64,000 nt of DNA from NCBI RefSeq assembly GCF_009742725.1, contig NZ_WPHG01000001.1:966001-1030000 (forward strand), read 5' to 3'. Below, in pieces: positions 24,998 to 33,463 of this stretch. How positions within the stretch are numbered: position 1 is the stretch's first letter; the number at the start of each line of letters is the position of its first letter. The notes beneath the pieces were generated by a model. That model ran no database searches. It was not told the DNA's origin and saw only the letters and a program-made list of their open reading frames with translations. A program made the position numbers and the translations under genes. Origin of the DNA: Nitratireductor arenosus (GTDB lineage Bacteria > Pseudomonadota > Alphaproteobacteria > Rhizobiales > Rhizobiaceae).

Positions 24998-26040
24998 GCG
25001 AATTCTCCCGTCAATTCTCCGTCTTCGACCACCACGGTGCCGTCGAGCGCAATCGTGCAGCGGCCGACGGGAATGTCGAAATGGCCGAGCGTGTAACGGC
25101 CCGCGAACTCGTTCGCGCCAGTCGAAAACAGGAAATTGCCGGCATAGGCGCGTACTTCGGTACCGTTGAAATCCCGCTGGTCGTACATCGCAAGCGCCTC
25201 GTAGCGCGCCGTCTTGTTGAGGCCGAAGCCGACATGGGACGTCGCATAGGCCTCGCGGTCGCCCCAAGCCGCGATATAACGGCGGGTCAACTCCGCATCG
25301 GTGCCCCGGCCCTCGATGGCGGTGACGTAGTCGCCCTCAATGTCCAGCACCACGCGGCTTTCGATATAGCGCTTGAAGGTGAGATTAATGTCGCCCGCAT
25401 CGAGCACGAGACGCCCGTTGACCGCGCCTGCTTTCGGAAAGGCGAGCGCGATGCCACCCGGAAAGTGCGCCAGCGTACCCGGCCTGTCGGTGAAGCCATG
25501 GATGCCGACCGTGGCAGCGCCATCGAGGTCGGCGGTCATGTCCGTGCCGGCATCCGAGGTTATCCGCATTTCCCGCGCCGCCTTCATCAGGCGTCGGGCG
25601 CTCTGGGTCTTTTGCTTCAGCGCTTCGTCGGGAAGCAGCCGTTCCAGCGCGTCGGGATGCTCGTTGGAGATATTGATGATGCGCGCCCCGCCCTTGAGGA
25701 TCTCCGGCGTTTCAGGGGCATGCATCAGGCCTTCCACCGTCAGGTCGACCACGGCCCCCGCCCGCGCAAGCGCACCAACGGCCACCATGTTTTTCTGCAA
25801 GGCGAACGAGGCGCCGGTGGAACGGATCGGTAATTTGACCGGCAGCGGCGGTGTCGGCATCACCAGATGGAAGGCGCGCGCCTTCAAACGCAACAGCGCG
25901 AGTTCGGCGAGCTGGACATTAAGCTGGCGCGACTGGGTTTCGGACAGGATAACGACATCCTCGCCTGGCTTGATGCCACACATGCCGAACAACGTGACGA
26001 ACACGTCGATCCACTTTTCCTCGATACGATCGGCCAGCAT
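24994..26040 (-). CDS. NicX-like non-haem iron ring-cleavage dioxygenase (2,5-dihydroxypyridine 5,6-dioxygenase family)
   Basis: 348 residues. NicX opens the pyridine ring of 2,5-dihydroxypyridine; the family is distantly related to M29 aminopeptidases and is often misannotated as such. Seen: LVLDAGDINLTFKRYIESRVVLDIEGDYVTAIEG, ATSHVGFGLN, RAYAGNFLFSTGAN, and GHFDIPVGRC. His269, His320 and Asp322 fall where, from memory, Pseudomonas putida NicX has its iron ligands (near 265, 318 and 320). Length also agrees. The actual substrate may be a different hydroxylated N-heterocycle, since nicotinate hydroxylase, NicC, NicF and NicE are absent nearby. ATG immediately follows the ligase stop. Confidence 0.8.
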   Translation of the reverse strand: MLADRIEEKWIDVFVTLFGMCGIKPGEDVVILSETQSRQLNVQLAELALLRLKARAFHLVMPTPPLPVKLPIRSTGASFALQKNMVAVGALARAGAVVDLTVEGLMHAPETPEILKGGARIINISNEHPDALERLLPDEALKQKTQSARRLMKAAREMRITSDAGTDMTADLDGAATVGIHGFTDRPGTLAHFPGGIALAFPKAGAVNGRLVLDAGDINLTFKRYIESRVVLDIEGDYVTAIEGRGTDAELTRRYIAAWGDREAYATSHVGFGLNKTARYEALAMYDQRDFNGTEVRAYAGNFLFSTGANEFAGRYTLGHFDIPVGRCTIALDGTVVVEDGELTGEFA

Positions 26041-27603
26041 TCAGGCGACACCTTTCTTATCGGTTCCCGCGGAAGGAAGATCGGTCGTCCGTGCGCCCGA
26101 GGTCTCGCGCAGAGCCTTGCGATAAAGCTTGCCGGTCGGCCCCGTCGGCAGCGCGTCGCGGATGTGAATCGTCTTGGGCCGCATCGCCTTGGGCAGCAGG
26201 TTCGCGTGCGCGATGGCATCCGATAGTTGCGCCGCCGTCGCGCCGGGAGCCGCCGGCACAATATGGGCCTCGATGCGCTCGCCCCATTTTTCGTCCGGCA
26301 CGCCGACGACGGCGACCGCCCGCACTTCGGCCAGATGCAGGAGCGCGGCCTCCACCTCCTCGGCGTGAACCTTGATGCCGCCGCTGTTGATCCTGTTGTC
26401 CAGTCGCCCCTTGAGGTGGAGTAGGCCGGTGTCATCAAGGAAGCCCAGATCGCCCGAGCGCCACCATCCCGTCAGGAATGCGCGCGCCGTCCGATTCTTC
26501 TCCCCGACATAGCCGGGCGACAGGGACGGGCCGCGAATGGCGACCTCGCCGGTGGCACCGGCCGGCAGCGGCTCCATGTCGTGGGAAACCGGATCAACGA
26601 CACGCAGCGCCCCGCCTTCAACGACGCGACCCGCCGCCCCCGCCATCCCCGGCTGGCCCAGGAGGGATTCGTCGGCCACGATACCGCAGGCGCAACCGCC
26701 CTCGGAGGAGAGGTAGACGCTGCGCAACCGGGGCGCGAGCCGTTTCAATGCCGCGACGAGGTCCGGTGTGCCGGGCTCACCGGAAAACATCGCCACCTTG
26801 AGCGAGCGCGGTGTCCGGGCGTTGAACGCGGGTAGAGCGGCGCGCCACAATGTCGGCACCATGGCCGCAACGGTAAGTCCTTCCCTATCCATGGTCTCGA
26901 CATAACGCTCGGCGTCGAAGGCCTTTTCGAAATAGAGTTTCGCACCGATTGCCAGGAACGGCAGGACCGTGTGCAGCCAAGCGGCGAAGGAAGGAGCCAT
27001 AGGGATGACAACCCCGTCTTCGGGACCCTCCGCGCCATAGATCGGCGTCGCCATCGCGGCCGTGGCGAGCACGGTTCGCTGTGTATGCAGCACCTGCTTC
27101 GGCGCGCCGGTCGTACCGGAGGACAACAGTATGACGGCCGGGTCGTCACCGTTGCGCGCTACGGCATCCGCCTGCGTATGCTCGTCGGCCGTCGACAGCA
27201 GATCGTCTGCAACGAGCACCGCCGCGCTCGCATCCGCTGCCGCCAGCAATGCCCGCACGCGCTCGGCCTGATCGGCATCGCACACCACCAGTCGCGGGCC
27301 AACCACGCGTAGCGTTCGAACCGCGCGCTGATCGCTCTCCTTGACGTGAAGACAGCAGCATACGGCGCCAAGACGTTGCGCGGCGAAAAACGACACCGTA
27401 TGCGCGACGGACGGTCCACACATAAAAGCGACGGTATCGTCGGGTTTGACGGCGTATGCTGACAGGGTCGCGGCCGCGGCCGCGCAGGCGCGCGCTGCCT
27501 CGTGTCCGCTCAGCCGCAAACCGTTTTCGAGCAGGAACGCCCGCTCGCTGTTCAATCGGCAGGCCCGCTCGAACAGCGAACCGACCGTTCTTGTCTCCTC
27601 CAC
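26041..27603 (-). CDS. AMP-dependent acyl-CoA ligase
   Basis: 520 residues of the ANL superfamily, forming an acyl-adenylate then a CoA thioester. P-loop ILLSSGTTGAPKQ at about 158-170; A5-like YLSSEGGC; GEVAIRGPSLSPGY; hinge WRSGDLGFLDDTGLLHLKGRLDNRINSGGIKV; and the C-terminal lysine in GPTGKLYRKAL. The substrate acid cannot be read off. The start is GTG at 27603, preceded by GGGAGGAG at 6 bases; an open frame to 27822 overlaps the dehydrogenase gene and has no family resemblance. Second gene of the operon dehydrogenase-ligase-NicX-like-hydrolase. Confidence 0.88.
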   Translation of the reverse strand: MEETRTVGSLFERACRLNSERAFLLENGLRLSGHEAARACAAAAATLSAYAVKPDDTVAFMCGPSVAHTVSFFAAQRLGAVCCCLHVKESDQRAVRTLRVVGPRLVVCDADQAERVRALLAAADASAAVLVADDLLSTADEHTQADAVARNGDDPAVILLSSGTTGAPKQVLHTQRTVLATAAMATPIYGAEGPEDGVVIPMAPSFAAWLHTVLPFLAIGAKLYFEKAFDAERYVETMDREGLTVAAMVPTLWRAALPAFNARTPRSLKVAMFSGEPGTPDLVAALKRLAPRLRSVYLSSEGGCACGIVADESLLGQPGMAGAAGRVVEGGALRVVDPVSHDMEPLPAGATGEVAIRGPSLSPGYVGEKNRTARAFLTGWWRSGDLGFLDDTGLLHLKGRLDNRINSGGIKVHAEEVEAALLHLAEVRAVAVVGVPDEKWGERIEAHIVPAAPGATAAQLSDAIAHANLLPKAMRPKTIHIRDALPTGPTGKLYRKALRETSGARTTDLPSAGTDKKGVA

Positions 27604-27650
27604 GCCAAACTCCTCCCGGCGCAAGGCGGCCAGATCGACGGGCTTCGACC

Positions 27651-28796
27651 CTAGAGCTGACGGCCGATTATGTATTTCATGATCTCGTTCGTTCCTGCGT
27701 AGATACGGTGGACGCGGGCGTCGGCCCAAGCCCGCGCGATGGGGAATTCCCATACATAGCCGTAGCCGCCGTGTAGCTGCAGGCAATCGTCGAGCACGCG
27801 GTCGGCGAGTTCGGTTGTCCACAGTTTCGCCTTTGCCGCGGTCACCATGTCGAGTTCGCCGCGCGCGTGAAGCTCGATGCAGCGATCGACGAAGGGGCGC
27901 GCCACTTCCACATCCGATGCCATTTCGGCCAGCTTGAACTGCGTGTTCTGGAAGTCGAAAACCGTGTTGCCGAACGCCTTACGCTGTTTCACATGCTCGA
28001 TCGTCTGGTCGACGGCGGCCTCCGCGATCACTGCCGAACGAACCGCCACGACAAGGCGCTCCTGAACGAGACCGTGCATCAGCACGCGCCAGCCCTCGTT
28101 TTCGCTGCCGATGACGCAGTCGGCCGGCACCTCGACATTGTCGAAAAACAGCTCCGCGGTGTCTTGCGCCTTGTTGCCGATCTTCTTCAAATTCTTGCCG
28201 CGGGTGATGCCGGGACTGTGAAGGTCGACCCACAGCATCGTCACGCCCTTGGCGCCTGCCTCGGGCGCGGTTTTGGTGGCGAGCAGCACCCGGTCGGCGA
28301 TGTGCCCGTTGGTGATGAAGGTCTTGGCGCCGTTGACGACATAGCTGTCGCCGCGTCGTACCGCGGAGGTGCGCAATTCCTTCAGGTCGCTGCCCCCGCC
28401 CGGCTCGGTCAGGCCGATCGAGGCGATCAACGTACCGTCGGCCATTTTTGGCAGCCATTCGCATTTCTGGGCTTCGGTTCCGAAATGCGTGATGAAAGGC
28501 GCGATGATGTAGGCGTGCATATCCCAGGCCGGCGCCGCAACGCCGAAACGGCCTAGTTCCTCCAGCACGATTGCGTCGAACAGGAAGTCTCCGCCCATGC
28601 CTCCATAGGCTTCGGGGACACTCGTTCCCAGGATTCCAATCTCGCCGGCGCGCTTCCAAATCTCGCGCGGCGTGCGGCCCGCATCCTCCCACGCTTCGTA
28701 GTGCGCAAGCACCTCCGACTGGATAAAGCGGACAACCGTATCGCGGAACTGCTCGTGAACGTCGTCGTACAGCGTTCTTGGAATTCCGAAGTTCAT
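27651..28796 (-). CDS. Acyl-CoA dehydrogenase (long-chain/isovaleryl type active site)
   Basis: 381 residues, FAD-dependent alpha-beta desaturase of an acyl-CoA. Seen: ASIGLTEPGGGSDLKEL and the ITNG flavin-binding stretch, then QRKAFGNTVFDFQ and LQLHGGYGYVWEFPIARAWADARVHRIYAGTNEIMK. Alanine stands where medium-chain enzymes have the catalytic Glu (IYEGT), so the base is probably Glu246 in VQERLVV, as in isovaleryl and long-chain types. First gene of the catabolic operon. Operator B lies 62-86 bp upstream; FAD electrons would pass to ETF. Confidence 0.93.
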   Translation of the reverse strand: MNFGIPRTLYDDVHEQFRDTVVRFIQSEVLAHYEAWEDAGRTPREIWKRAGEIGILGTSVPEAYGGMGGDFLFDAIVLEELGRFGVAAPAWDMHAYIIAPFITHFGTEAQKCEWLPKMADGTLIASIGLTEPGGGSDLKELRTSAVRRGDSYVVNGAKTFITNGHIADRVLLATKTAPEAGAKGVTMLWVDLHSPGITRGKNLKKIGNKAQDTAELFFDNVEVPADCVIGSENEGWRVLMHGLVQERLVVAVRSAVIAEAAVDQTIEHVKQRKAFGNTVFDFQNTQFKLAEMASDVEVARPFVDRCIELHARGELDMVTAAKAKLWTTELADRVLDDCLQLHGGYGYVWEFPIARAWADARVHRIYAGTNEIMKYIIGRQL

Positions 28797-28832
28797 GCCG
28801 GGGCCGTGCCTCTATGCCTCTTTGTCGGCGTA

Positions 28833-28882
28833 TGAATGACGTCGGCGCGTCGTATTGTCAATACCATTTAGTATAGTATTGA
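28833..28882. promoter_or_regulatory. Operator B in the divergent acyl-CoA dehydrogenase / tetR promoter region
   Basis: TCAATACCAT-TTAGT-ATAGTATTGA at 28858-28882: 10-bp arms with one mismatch and a 5-bp spacer. Leftward, TTGACA (28861-28856) overlaps the operator edge and CATTCA (28838-28833) follows after 17 bp as a weak -10, the same layout as operator A. The tetR start is 28 bp to the right, so one bound dimer can repress both the catabolic operon and its own gene. Confidence 0.75.
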
Positions 28883-28910
28883 ATTTGCCCTTGCGAAGCG
28901 GTGGGTTTTG

Positions 28911-29657
28911 ATGGAACAAGTTTCACGACGTCGGATGGCAGGCTGCGGCCCGCCGCCATCCAGGACCACGGATGCGCACGAACCGCGCATGGAGGTTGAG
29001 ATAGCCGTGAAGGACAAGCGCATAGCAACGGTCGTACAGACAGGTCCAGGCGGCCTCCAGCCTCGCCGGCGCAAGAGCAACGCCGGCCGCAAACCCGACG
29101 TCACACCCGAAAACTGGCTGGAAATCGGGCTCAGGGAGCTCGGTCGCAAGGGCCCCGGTTCGCTCCGGCTTGACGCGTTGTGCAAGAAGCTCGGCATCAC
29201 CAAGGGCAGCTTCTACTGGTATTTCTCCGGGCGCGCGGATTTCATGAGCAAACTGCTGCGAACCTGGGAGGAGCGCGAGACGCTGGCGTTGATCGAGCAT
29301 GTCGAAATGCTCGGCGGCACCCCAGCGGAAAAGTTGCGCAAACTGTTTACGGAGGCGAATTCGGGCCGAGTGAACTTTCGCACCGAACAAGCGATCCGTC
29401 ACTGGGGACACAGCGAGCCGGCGATTCGCGACATGTTGCACAAGGTCGACCACGAGCGGATCGAATATCTGCGCCGGCAGTTCGCCGCCTTGACGGCGGA
29501 CTCCGTGATCGTGGAGACGCAAGCCACGCTGCTTTATTCCCTGATCTTTGGCGAGGCCATGATTTACCGGCGCGAGGAACGCGGCCGCCGCCGGCAGCGC
29601 CAGGACGCCGCCTTCCATGCGGTCATGCGGATGAGCGCCGCCGGCAGCGACCGGTAG
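28911..29657 (+). CDS. TetR/AcrR-family transcriptional regulator
   Basis: About 248 residues. The HTH sits unusually far in, at about 66-110: ENWLEIGLRELGRKGPGSLRLDALCKKLGITKGSFYWYFSGRADFMSKLL is the TetR_N core (parts shown continuous in the protein). The ligand-binding domain follows (about 120-225), ending in a basic Arg-rich tail. An N-terminal 60 residues rich in Pro and Arg may be overextended: ATG at 28989 (MEVEIAVKDK) is a possible true start. It is divergent from the acyl-CoA dehydrogenase gene across operator B. It is the only regulator between 21 and 33 kb and the best candidate to bind operators A, B and C. Confidence 0.88.
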   Translation: MEQVSRRRMAGCGPPPSRTTDAHEPRMEVEIAVKDKRIATVVQTGPGGLQPRRRKSNAGRKPDVTPENWLEIGLRELGRKGPGSLRLDALCKKLGITKGSFYWYFSGRADFMSKLLRTWEERETLALIEHVEMLGGTPAEKLRKLFTEANSGRVNFRTEQAIRHWGHSEPAIRDMLHKVDHERIEYLRRQFAALTADSVIVETQATLLYSLIFGEAMIYRREERGRRRQRQDAAFHAVMRMSAAGSDR

Positions 29658-29688
29658 GCCAAAGGACGGCTTCGCGACGCGCTGCCGC

Positions 29689-30672
29689 TCAGGCGACCTC
29701 GAGCACGACCTTGCCGAAATGGGCGCCGCTTTCCATTCGGGCATGGGCCTCGGATGCCGCCTCCAGCGGAAACACCGTGTCGATGACCGGGCGGATTGTT
29801 CCGTGCTCGACATGCGGCCACGCCCAGGCCTCGACCGCCTGCGCGATCATGGCCTTGTCGTCGTCGGAGCGGGAGCGCAGCATCGATCCGGTGAGGCTGG
29901 CGCGCTTGCGCATCAGCAACCCCAGATCGACTACAGGTTTCATTCCTTCCAGGAAGGAGATCTGTACGATCCGCCCATCGACCGCGATGGCGGCGAGGTT
30001 GCGTTCGAGATAGCCGCCGCCCACCATGTCGAGGATCACGTCGGCACCGCGCCCGCCGGTGATGCGGCCTACCGCCCCGACGAAGTCGTCCGCCTTGTAG
30101 TTGATGGCGTGATCGGCCCCCAGTGCGAGGCACTTGCCACATTTTTCATCCGAGCCCGCGGTGACGATCACGCACGCGCCGAGACATTTGGCCATCATGA
30201 TCGCCATCGTGCCGATACCGCTCGCGCCGCCGTGCACCAACAGGCTCTCTCCGGCTCGCAAACGGCCGCGCTCGAACGCGTTGTGCCAGACGGTGAACAT
30301 GGTTTCCGGGATCGCGGCGGCCGTCAGCAGATCGACGGCACCGGGTACGGGCAAGGCGGCGCGTTCCGACACAACGCAATATTCGGCGTAGCCGCCGCCA
30401 TTGGTGAGGGCGGTGACGGCGTCGCCAATGGCATAACGGGACGTGCCCGGACCGACGGCGGCCACATGTCCGGCCACTTCAAGGCCTGGCAGGTCCGTCG
30501 CGCCCGGAGGCGGTGGATAGACACCTTGACGCTGGGCGACATCGGGCCGGTTGACGCCCGCACCGACGACCCGGACGAGAAGTTCTCCAGGACCGGGCAC
30601 GGGAACCCGCCGTTCGGCTGGGTGTAACCGGTCCGGACCGCCGAACCCCGCGATCTCGACCACTTTCATCAT
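29689..30672 (-). CDS. NAD(P)H:quinone oxidoreductase / zinc-less medium-chain dehydrogenase (PIG3-like)
   Basis: 327 residues of the MDR superfamily. Seen: GAGVNRPDVAQRQGVYPPPPGATDLPGLEVAGHVAAVG, FTVWHNAFERGRLRAGESLLVHGGASGIGTMAIMMAK, GGRGADVILDMVGGGYLERNL, and a C-terminal HARMESGAHFGKVVLEV. The pattern fits PIG3/TIGR02824 quinone oxidoreductases; enoyl reductase activity is also possible. The start is ambiguous: ATG 30672 is given, but TTG at 30687 has AAGGAG nine bases before it. Convergent with tetR; its upstream region carries operator C. Confidence 0.88.
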   Translation of the reverse strand: MMKVVEIAGFGGPDRLHPAERRVPVPGPGELLVRVVGAGVNRPDVAQRQGVYPPPPGATDLPGLEVAGHVAAVGPGTSRYAIGDAVTALTNGGGYAEYCVVSERAALPVPGAVDLLTAAAIPETMFTVWHNAFERGRLRAGESLLVHGGASGIGTMAIMMAKCLGACVIVTAGSDEKCGKCLALGADHAINYKADDFVGAVGRITGGRGADVILDMVGGGYLERNLAAIAVDGRIVQISFLEGMKPVVDLGLLMRKRASLTGSMLRSRSDDDKAMIAQAVEAWAWPHVEHGTIRPVIDTVFPLEAASEAHARMESGAHFGKVVLEVA

Positions 30673-30732
30673 TTTCGGTATCAGCAAAAGAAAGCTCTCC
30701 TTCCTTGCAACCCCCGCCTCGGGCGGTTCCAT

Positions 30733-30782
30733 TCAATAATATACGATATAGTATTGAATTTTGAGCGAACTTCAATCACGAT
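30733..30782. promoter_or_regulatory. Operator C in the divergent oxidoreductase / malonyl-CoA decarboxylase promoter region
   Basis: TCAATAATAT-ACGAT-ATAGTATTGA at 30733-30757, same length and right arm as operator B. Rightward, TTGAAT (30754-30759) and CACGAT (30777-30782), separated by 17 bp, give a modest promoter for the malonyl-CoA decarboxylase gene. The left arm deviates most from the consensus, so affinity may be lower than at A or B. Confidence 0.65.
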
Positions 30783-30834
30783 TGCCTGCGTCATCCCGCC
30801 CCCTCGCGCCGGCCGCCCGTTACGGATTCCAGCG

Positions 30835-32166
30835 ATGAACCTGCATAATCTGCGCTATCTTCTCGCCACCATCATCAGCGCCCGCACCGCCAGCCGCAGG
30901 CGCCGCGTGACGGTCGGGAGCGCGCAAGCCCTGGTCGCGCGTTGCCTCACGCTCGCATCCGGCCAGCACGACGGGACGCGCGTCGTGGAAGCCGAAGACA
31001 TTCTTGCCGGTTATCGCAGTCTCGATGAGGCGGCAAAGTTCGATTTCCTGTGCCGCCTCGCGACCGTTCTGGAACCCGCCCTGCCGCAGCTCGAGGAGAC
31101 CATTGCGCTGTTCCTGCGCCAACCCGGACCGGAGGCGGCACGCGCCGTGCACGCGGCAGCGACGCCGCCGCGTCATCTGCTTTTCAGCCGCCTGAACGAG
31201 GCGGAGGACGGAACCGCCGAACTGGCCGCAATGCGCGCCACCATCCTATCGTCGCTCGACGAACACACGGCGCTGGCGCCGCTGGAGGCCGATTTGCGGT
31301 ACCTGCTCTCAGGCTGGTTCAACCGCGCCTTTCTCGTTCTACAACGCATCGACTGGTCAAGCCCGGCCAACGTGCTGATGCACATCATCAATTACGAGGC
31401 CGTGCACGAAATCAAGGACTGGGACGATTTGCGCCGGCGGATCGACCCACCGGACCGGGCCTGTTTCGCCTTCTTTCATCCGCTGCTCGCCGACGATCCG
31501 TTGATCTTCGTCGAAGTCGCGCTCACGCGAGACATTCCGACCGCCGTCAACGATCTACTGGACGAGTCGCGCACCGTTCTTGACCGTGAAAACGCCAACT
31601 GCGCGGTGTTTTATTCGATTTCCAACTGCCAACCGGGCCTGCGTGGCATCTCGTTCGGCGACACGCTCATCAAACGCGTGATCACCGAAATCGCCAGCAG
31701 CGCACCGCATATCGACACGTTCGTCACACTGTCGCCGATGCCGGGTTTTCGCAGATGGCTGAGTGCGCAGGCCGAAGCGAACGACCGAGCGGCCTCGGCG
31801 GTCGTCGGAGCGCTCGAGACCGCTACCGAGCGCAGTCTCTCAACTGACGATCGCGACGGGATCAGGAACGCGGTCCTGTGTTGCGGCGCGCGCTACCTGC
31901 TGGAAGCGCGGCGCGGTGACGGCCAGCCCGTCGACAGCGTCGCGCGCTTCCACCTTGGCAACGGTGCGCGGATCGAACAGCTTCACTGGCCGGCCGACCG
32001 CTCGCAGAAGGGCTGGTCGCGCAGCTTTGGGCTGATGGTCAGCTACCGTTACGAACCAAGCGAGCTCGAAACCAACCGGCAACGGTACCGAAAGCAGGGG
32101 GTCGTCGCTTCCACCGCAACGATCGGCCGCCTTGCGGGCTACGCAAACCAGCGGCGGTCGGCCTGA
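30835..32166 (+). CDS. Malonyl-CoA decarboxylase
   Basis: 443 residues. It converts malonyl-CoA to acetyl-CoA and CO2. Helical N-terminal domain (about 1-165) then the GNAT-like catalytic domain: YEAVHEIKDWDDLRRRI, CFAFFHPLLADDPLIFVEVAL, ISFGDTLIKRVITEI, TFVTLSPMPGFRRWL with the conserved Ser300, and VARFHLGNGARIEQLHWPADRS with the catalytic His373. ATG at 30835 is chosen; the open frame reaches back to 30754, inside operator C. It belongs to the TetR regulon, which suggests that the pathway ends in a malonyl-type CoA ester. 55 bp before the aspartate-dehydrogenase-like gene. Confidence 0.92.
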   Translation: MNLHNLRYLLATIISARTASRRRRVTVGSAQALVARCLTLASGQHDGTRVVEAEDILAGYRSLDEAAKFDFLCRLATVLEPALPQLEETIALFLRQPGPEAARAVHAAATPPRHLLFSRLNEAEDGTAELAAMRATILSSLDEHTALAPLEADLRYLLSGWFNRAFLVLQRIDWSSPANVLMHIINYEAVHEIKDWDDLRRRIDPPDRACFAFFHPLLADDPLIFVEVALTRDIPTAVNDLLDESRTVLDRENANCAVFYSISNCQPGLRGISFGDTLIKRVITEIASSAPHIDTFVTLSPMPGFRRWLSAQAEANDRAASAVVGALETATERSLSTDDRDGIRNAVLCCGARYLLEARRGDGQPVDSVARFHLGNGARIEQLHWPADRSQKGWSRSFGLMVSYRYEPSELETNRQRYRKQGVVASTATIGRLAGYANQRRSA

Positions 32167-32221
32167 CCCGCAGGAACGACCGGGCCTGGCGATATGCCAA
32201 GAAAACACACGGGAGGCTCCC

Positions 32222-33034
32222 TTGCAGCACATCCACGACGCCCCTCGCATCGGCATAGCCGGCTTCGGTTATGTCGGAAAGCAGCTCCACGAAGCGCTGA
32301 CCGGCGCAGATGGACGAACGCTTGGACTCGAACCGGCCTTCGTCTGGGCACGCCGCGCAGAACTTCTGGCCGGCATCGACGCCTCGCATCGCCTGCACGA
32401 CCTTTCCGACTTCGCCATGCATCGGCCGTCTCTGATCGTCGAGGCCGCTCACCCCGATATCACCCGCAGACATGGCGCAGACTTTCTAGCCTCCTCCGAC
32501 TACATGCCGCTTTCGGTTTCGGCGCTCGCCGATGCGGAGGTCCACGAAGCGCTGGTCGAGGCCGCGCGGTGCAACGGCACCCGGCTGCTCCTGCCCGCCG
32601 GCGCCCTCGTCGGCGCGGCAAGTCTCGTCGCGTCGCGATCGATGTGGCGCGACGTGACCATAACCTTCCGCAAGAACCCCGGTAATATCGACTTTTCCGA
32701 AAGCGGGATAACGCTCGGGCCGCTCGAGCGGGCGCAGACGGTCTTCGAAGGCCCAGTTCGCGAAATCGCTGGCCTATTTCCGCGTAATGTCAACACGATG
32801 GTGACCTGCGCACTTGCGACCGTCGGGCTAGACCGCTGCATCGGCCGGCTGATTGCCGACCCGGATATGGACTGCGCCATCGCCGAAGTGGAGGCGGTCG
32901 GTCGGGACGGATCGATCGTGCGCACCGAGAAGCGCCAGCCCGTGGTCGGCGTCTCGGGCACGGAGATGTTCGCCTCCCTGCTCCATTCCATCAAGACCCG
33001 GTTCGGACGCTTCGAGGCCATCGATGTTCTGTGA
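32222..33034 (+). CDS. Aspartate dehydrogenase-like NAD(P)-dependent enzyme
   Basis: 270 residues of the NadX/ASPDH (DUF108) family, which deaminates L-aspartate oxidatively or runs in reverse. Seen: IGIAGFGYVGKQL Rossmann loop, LIVEAAHPDITRRHGADFLASSDYMPLSVSALAD, LLLPAGALVGAASL, TFRKNPGNID, and FPRNVNTMVTCALATVGLDR with the conserved Asn. The start is TTG at 32222, with GGGAGG seven bases before it; no nearer ATG is in frame. Co-transcribed with malonyl-CoA decarboxylase. A biosynthetic NAD role is unlikely given this catabolic context, and an amino acid intermediate released after ring opening is a plausible substrate. Confidence 0.85.
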   Translation: MQHIHDAPRIGIAGFGYVGKQLHEALTGADGRTLGLEPAFVWARRAELLAGIDASHRLHDLSDFAMHRPSLIVEAAHPDITRRHGADFLASSDYMPLSVSALADAEVHEALVEAARCNGTRLLLPAGALVGAASLVASRSMWRDVTITFRKNPGNIDFSESGITLGPLERAQTVFEGPVREIAGLFPRNVNTMVTCALATVGLDRCIGRLIADPDMDCAIAEVEAVGRDGSIVRTEKRQPVVGVSGTEMFASLLHSIKTRFGRFEAIDVL

Positions 33035-33215
33035 GGACCCGGTCGCGCGGCGCCATCCGCTCAAAGGTTTGGACTGAAGGAGCGGACTACGGCATTTGGC
33101 TCGCGCGCTACCATCTGGGACATCTCGACTTGGAACGGAGAACCTGGCAGACCATCGACAACCCTCATCGCGCACAAGGTTGTCACCCATGTCTCCGGAA
33201 TGAACCATCCGCCGC

Positions 33216-33291
<76 letters not shown>

Positions 33292-33308
33292 GTCCAGCGG
33301 ATTGCGGC

Positions 33309-33337
33309 ATTTACTGACCATGGGCCGGCGCTGTCAA
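33309..33337 (-). promoter_or_regulatory. Likely promoter of tRNA-Ala
   Basis: Read leftward: TTGACA (33337-33332), 17 bp, then GTAAAT (33314-33309). The -10 ends 17 bp before the tRNA 5' end. Perfect -35 and only half-matched -10; position is the main support. Confidence 0.6.
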
Positions 33338-33463
33338 GCAGCACGGATGACGACGACACGCGCCCGCGGGTCGGGGAAAGGTTTCGGCGCCTGCCATGGC
33401 ATTAGCGGACTTGCCGCCGGGCGGGTCAATGGCTACATCTCGCGAAACCGATTGGAGACCGGC

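Noticed and set aside
24994-26040. Annotation as leucyl aminopeptidase (M29)
   Set aside because: The C-terminal GHFDIP and YAGNFLFSTG blocks and the His/His/Asp set fit NicX better, and the operon is catabolic.
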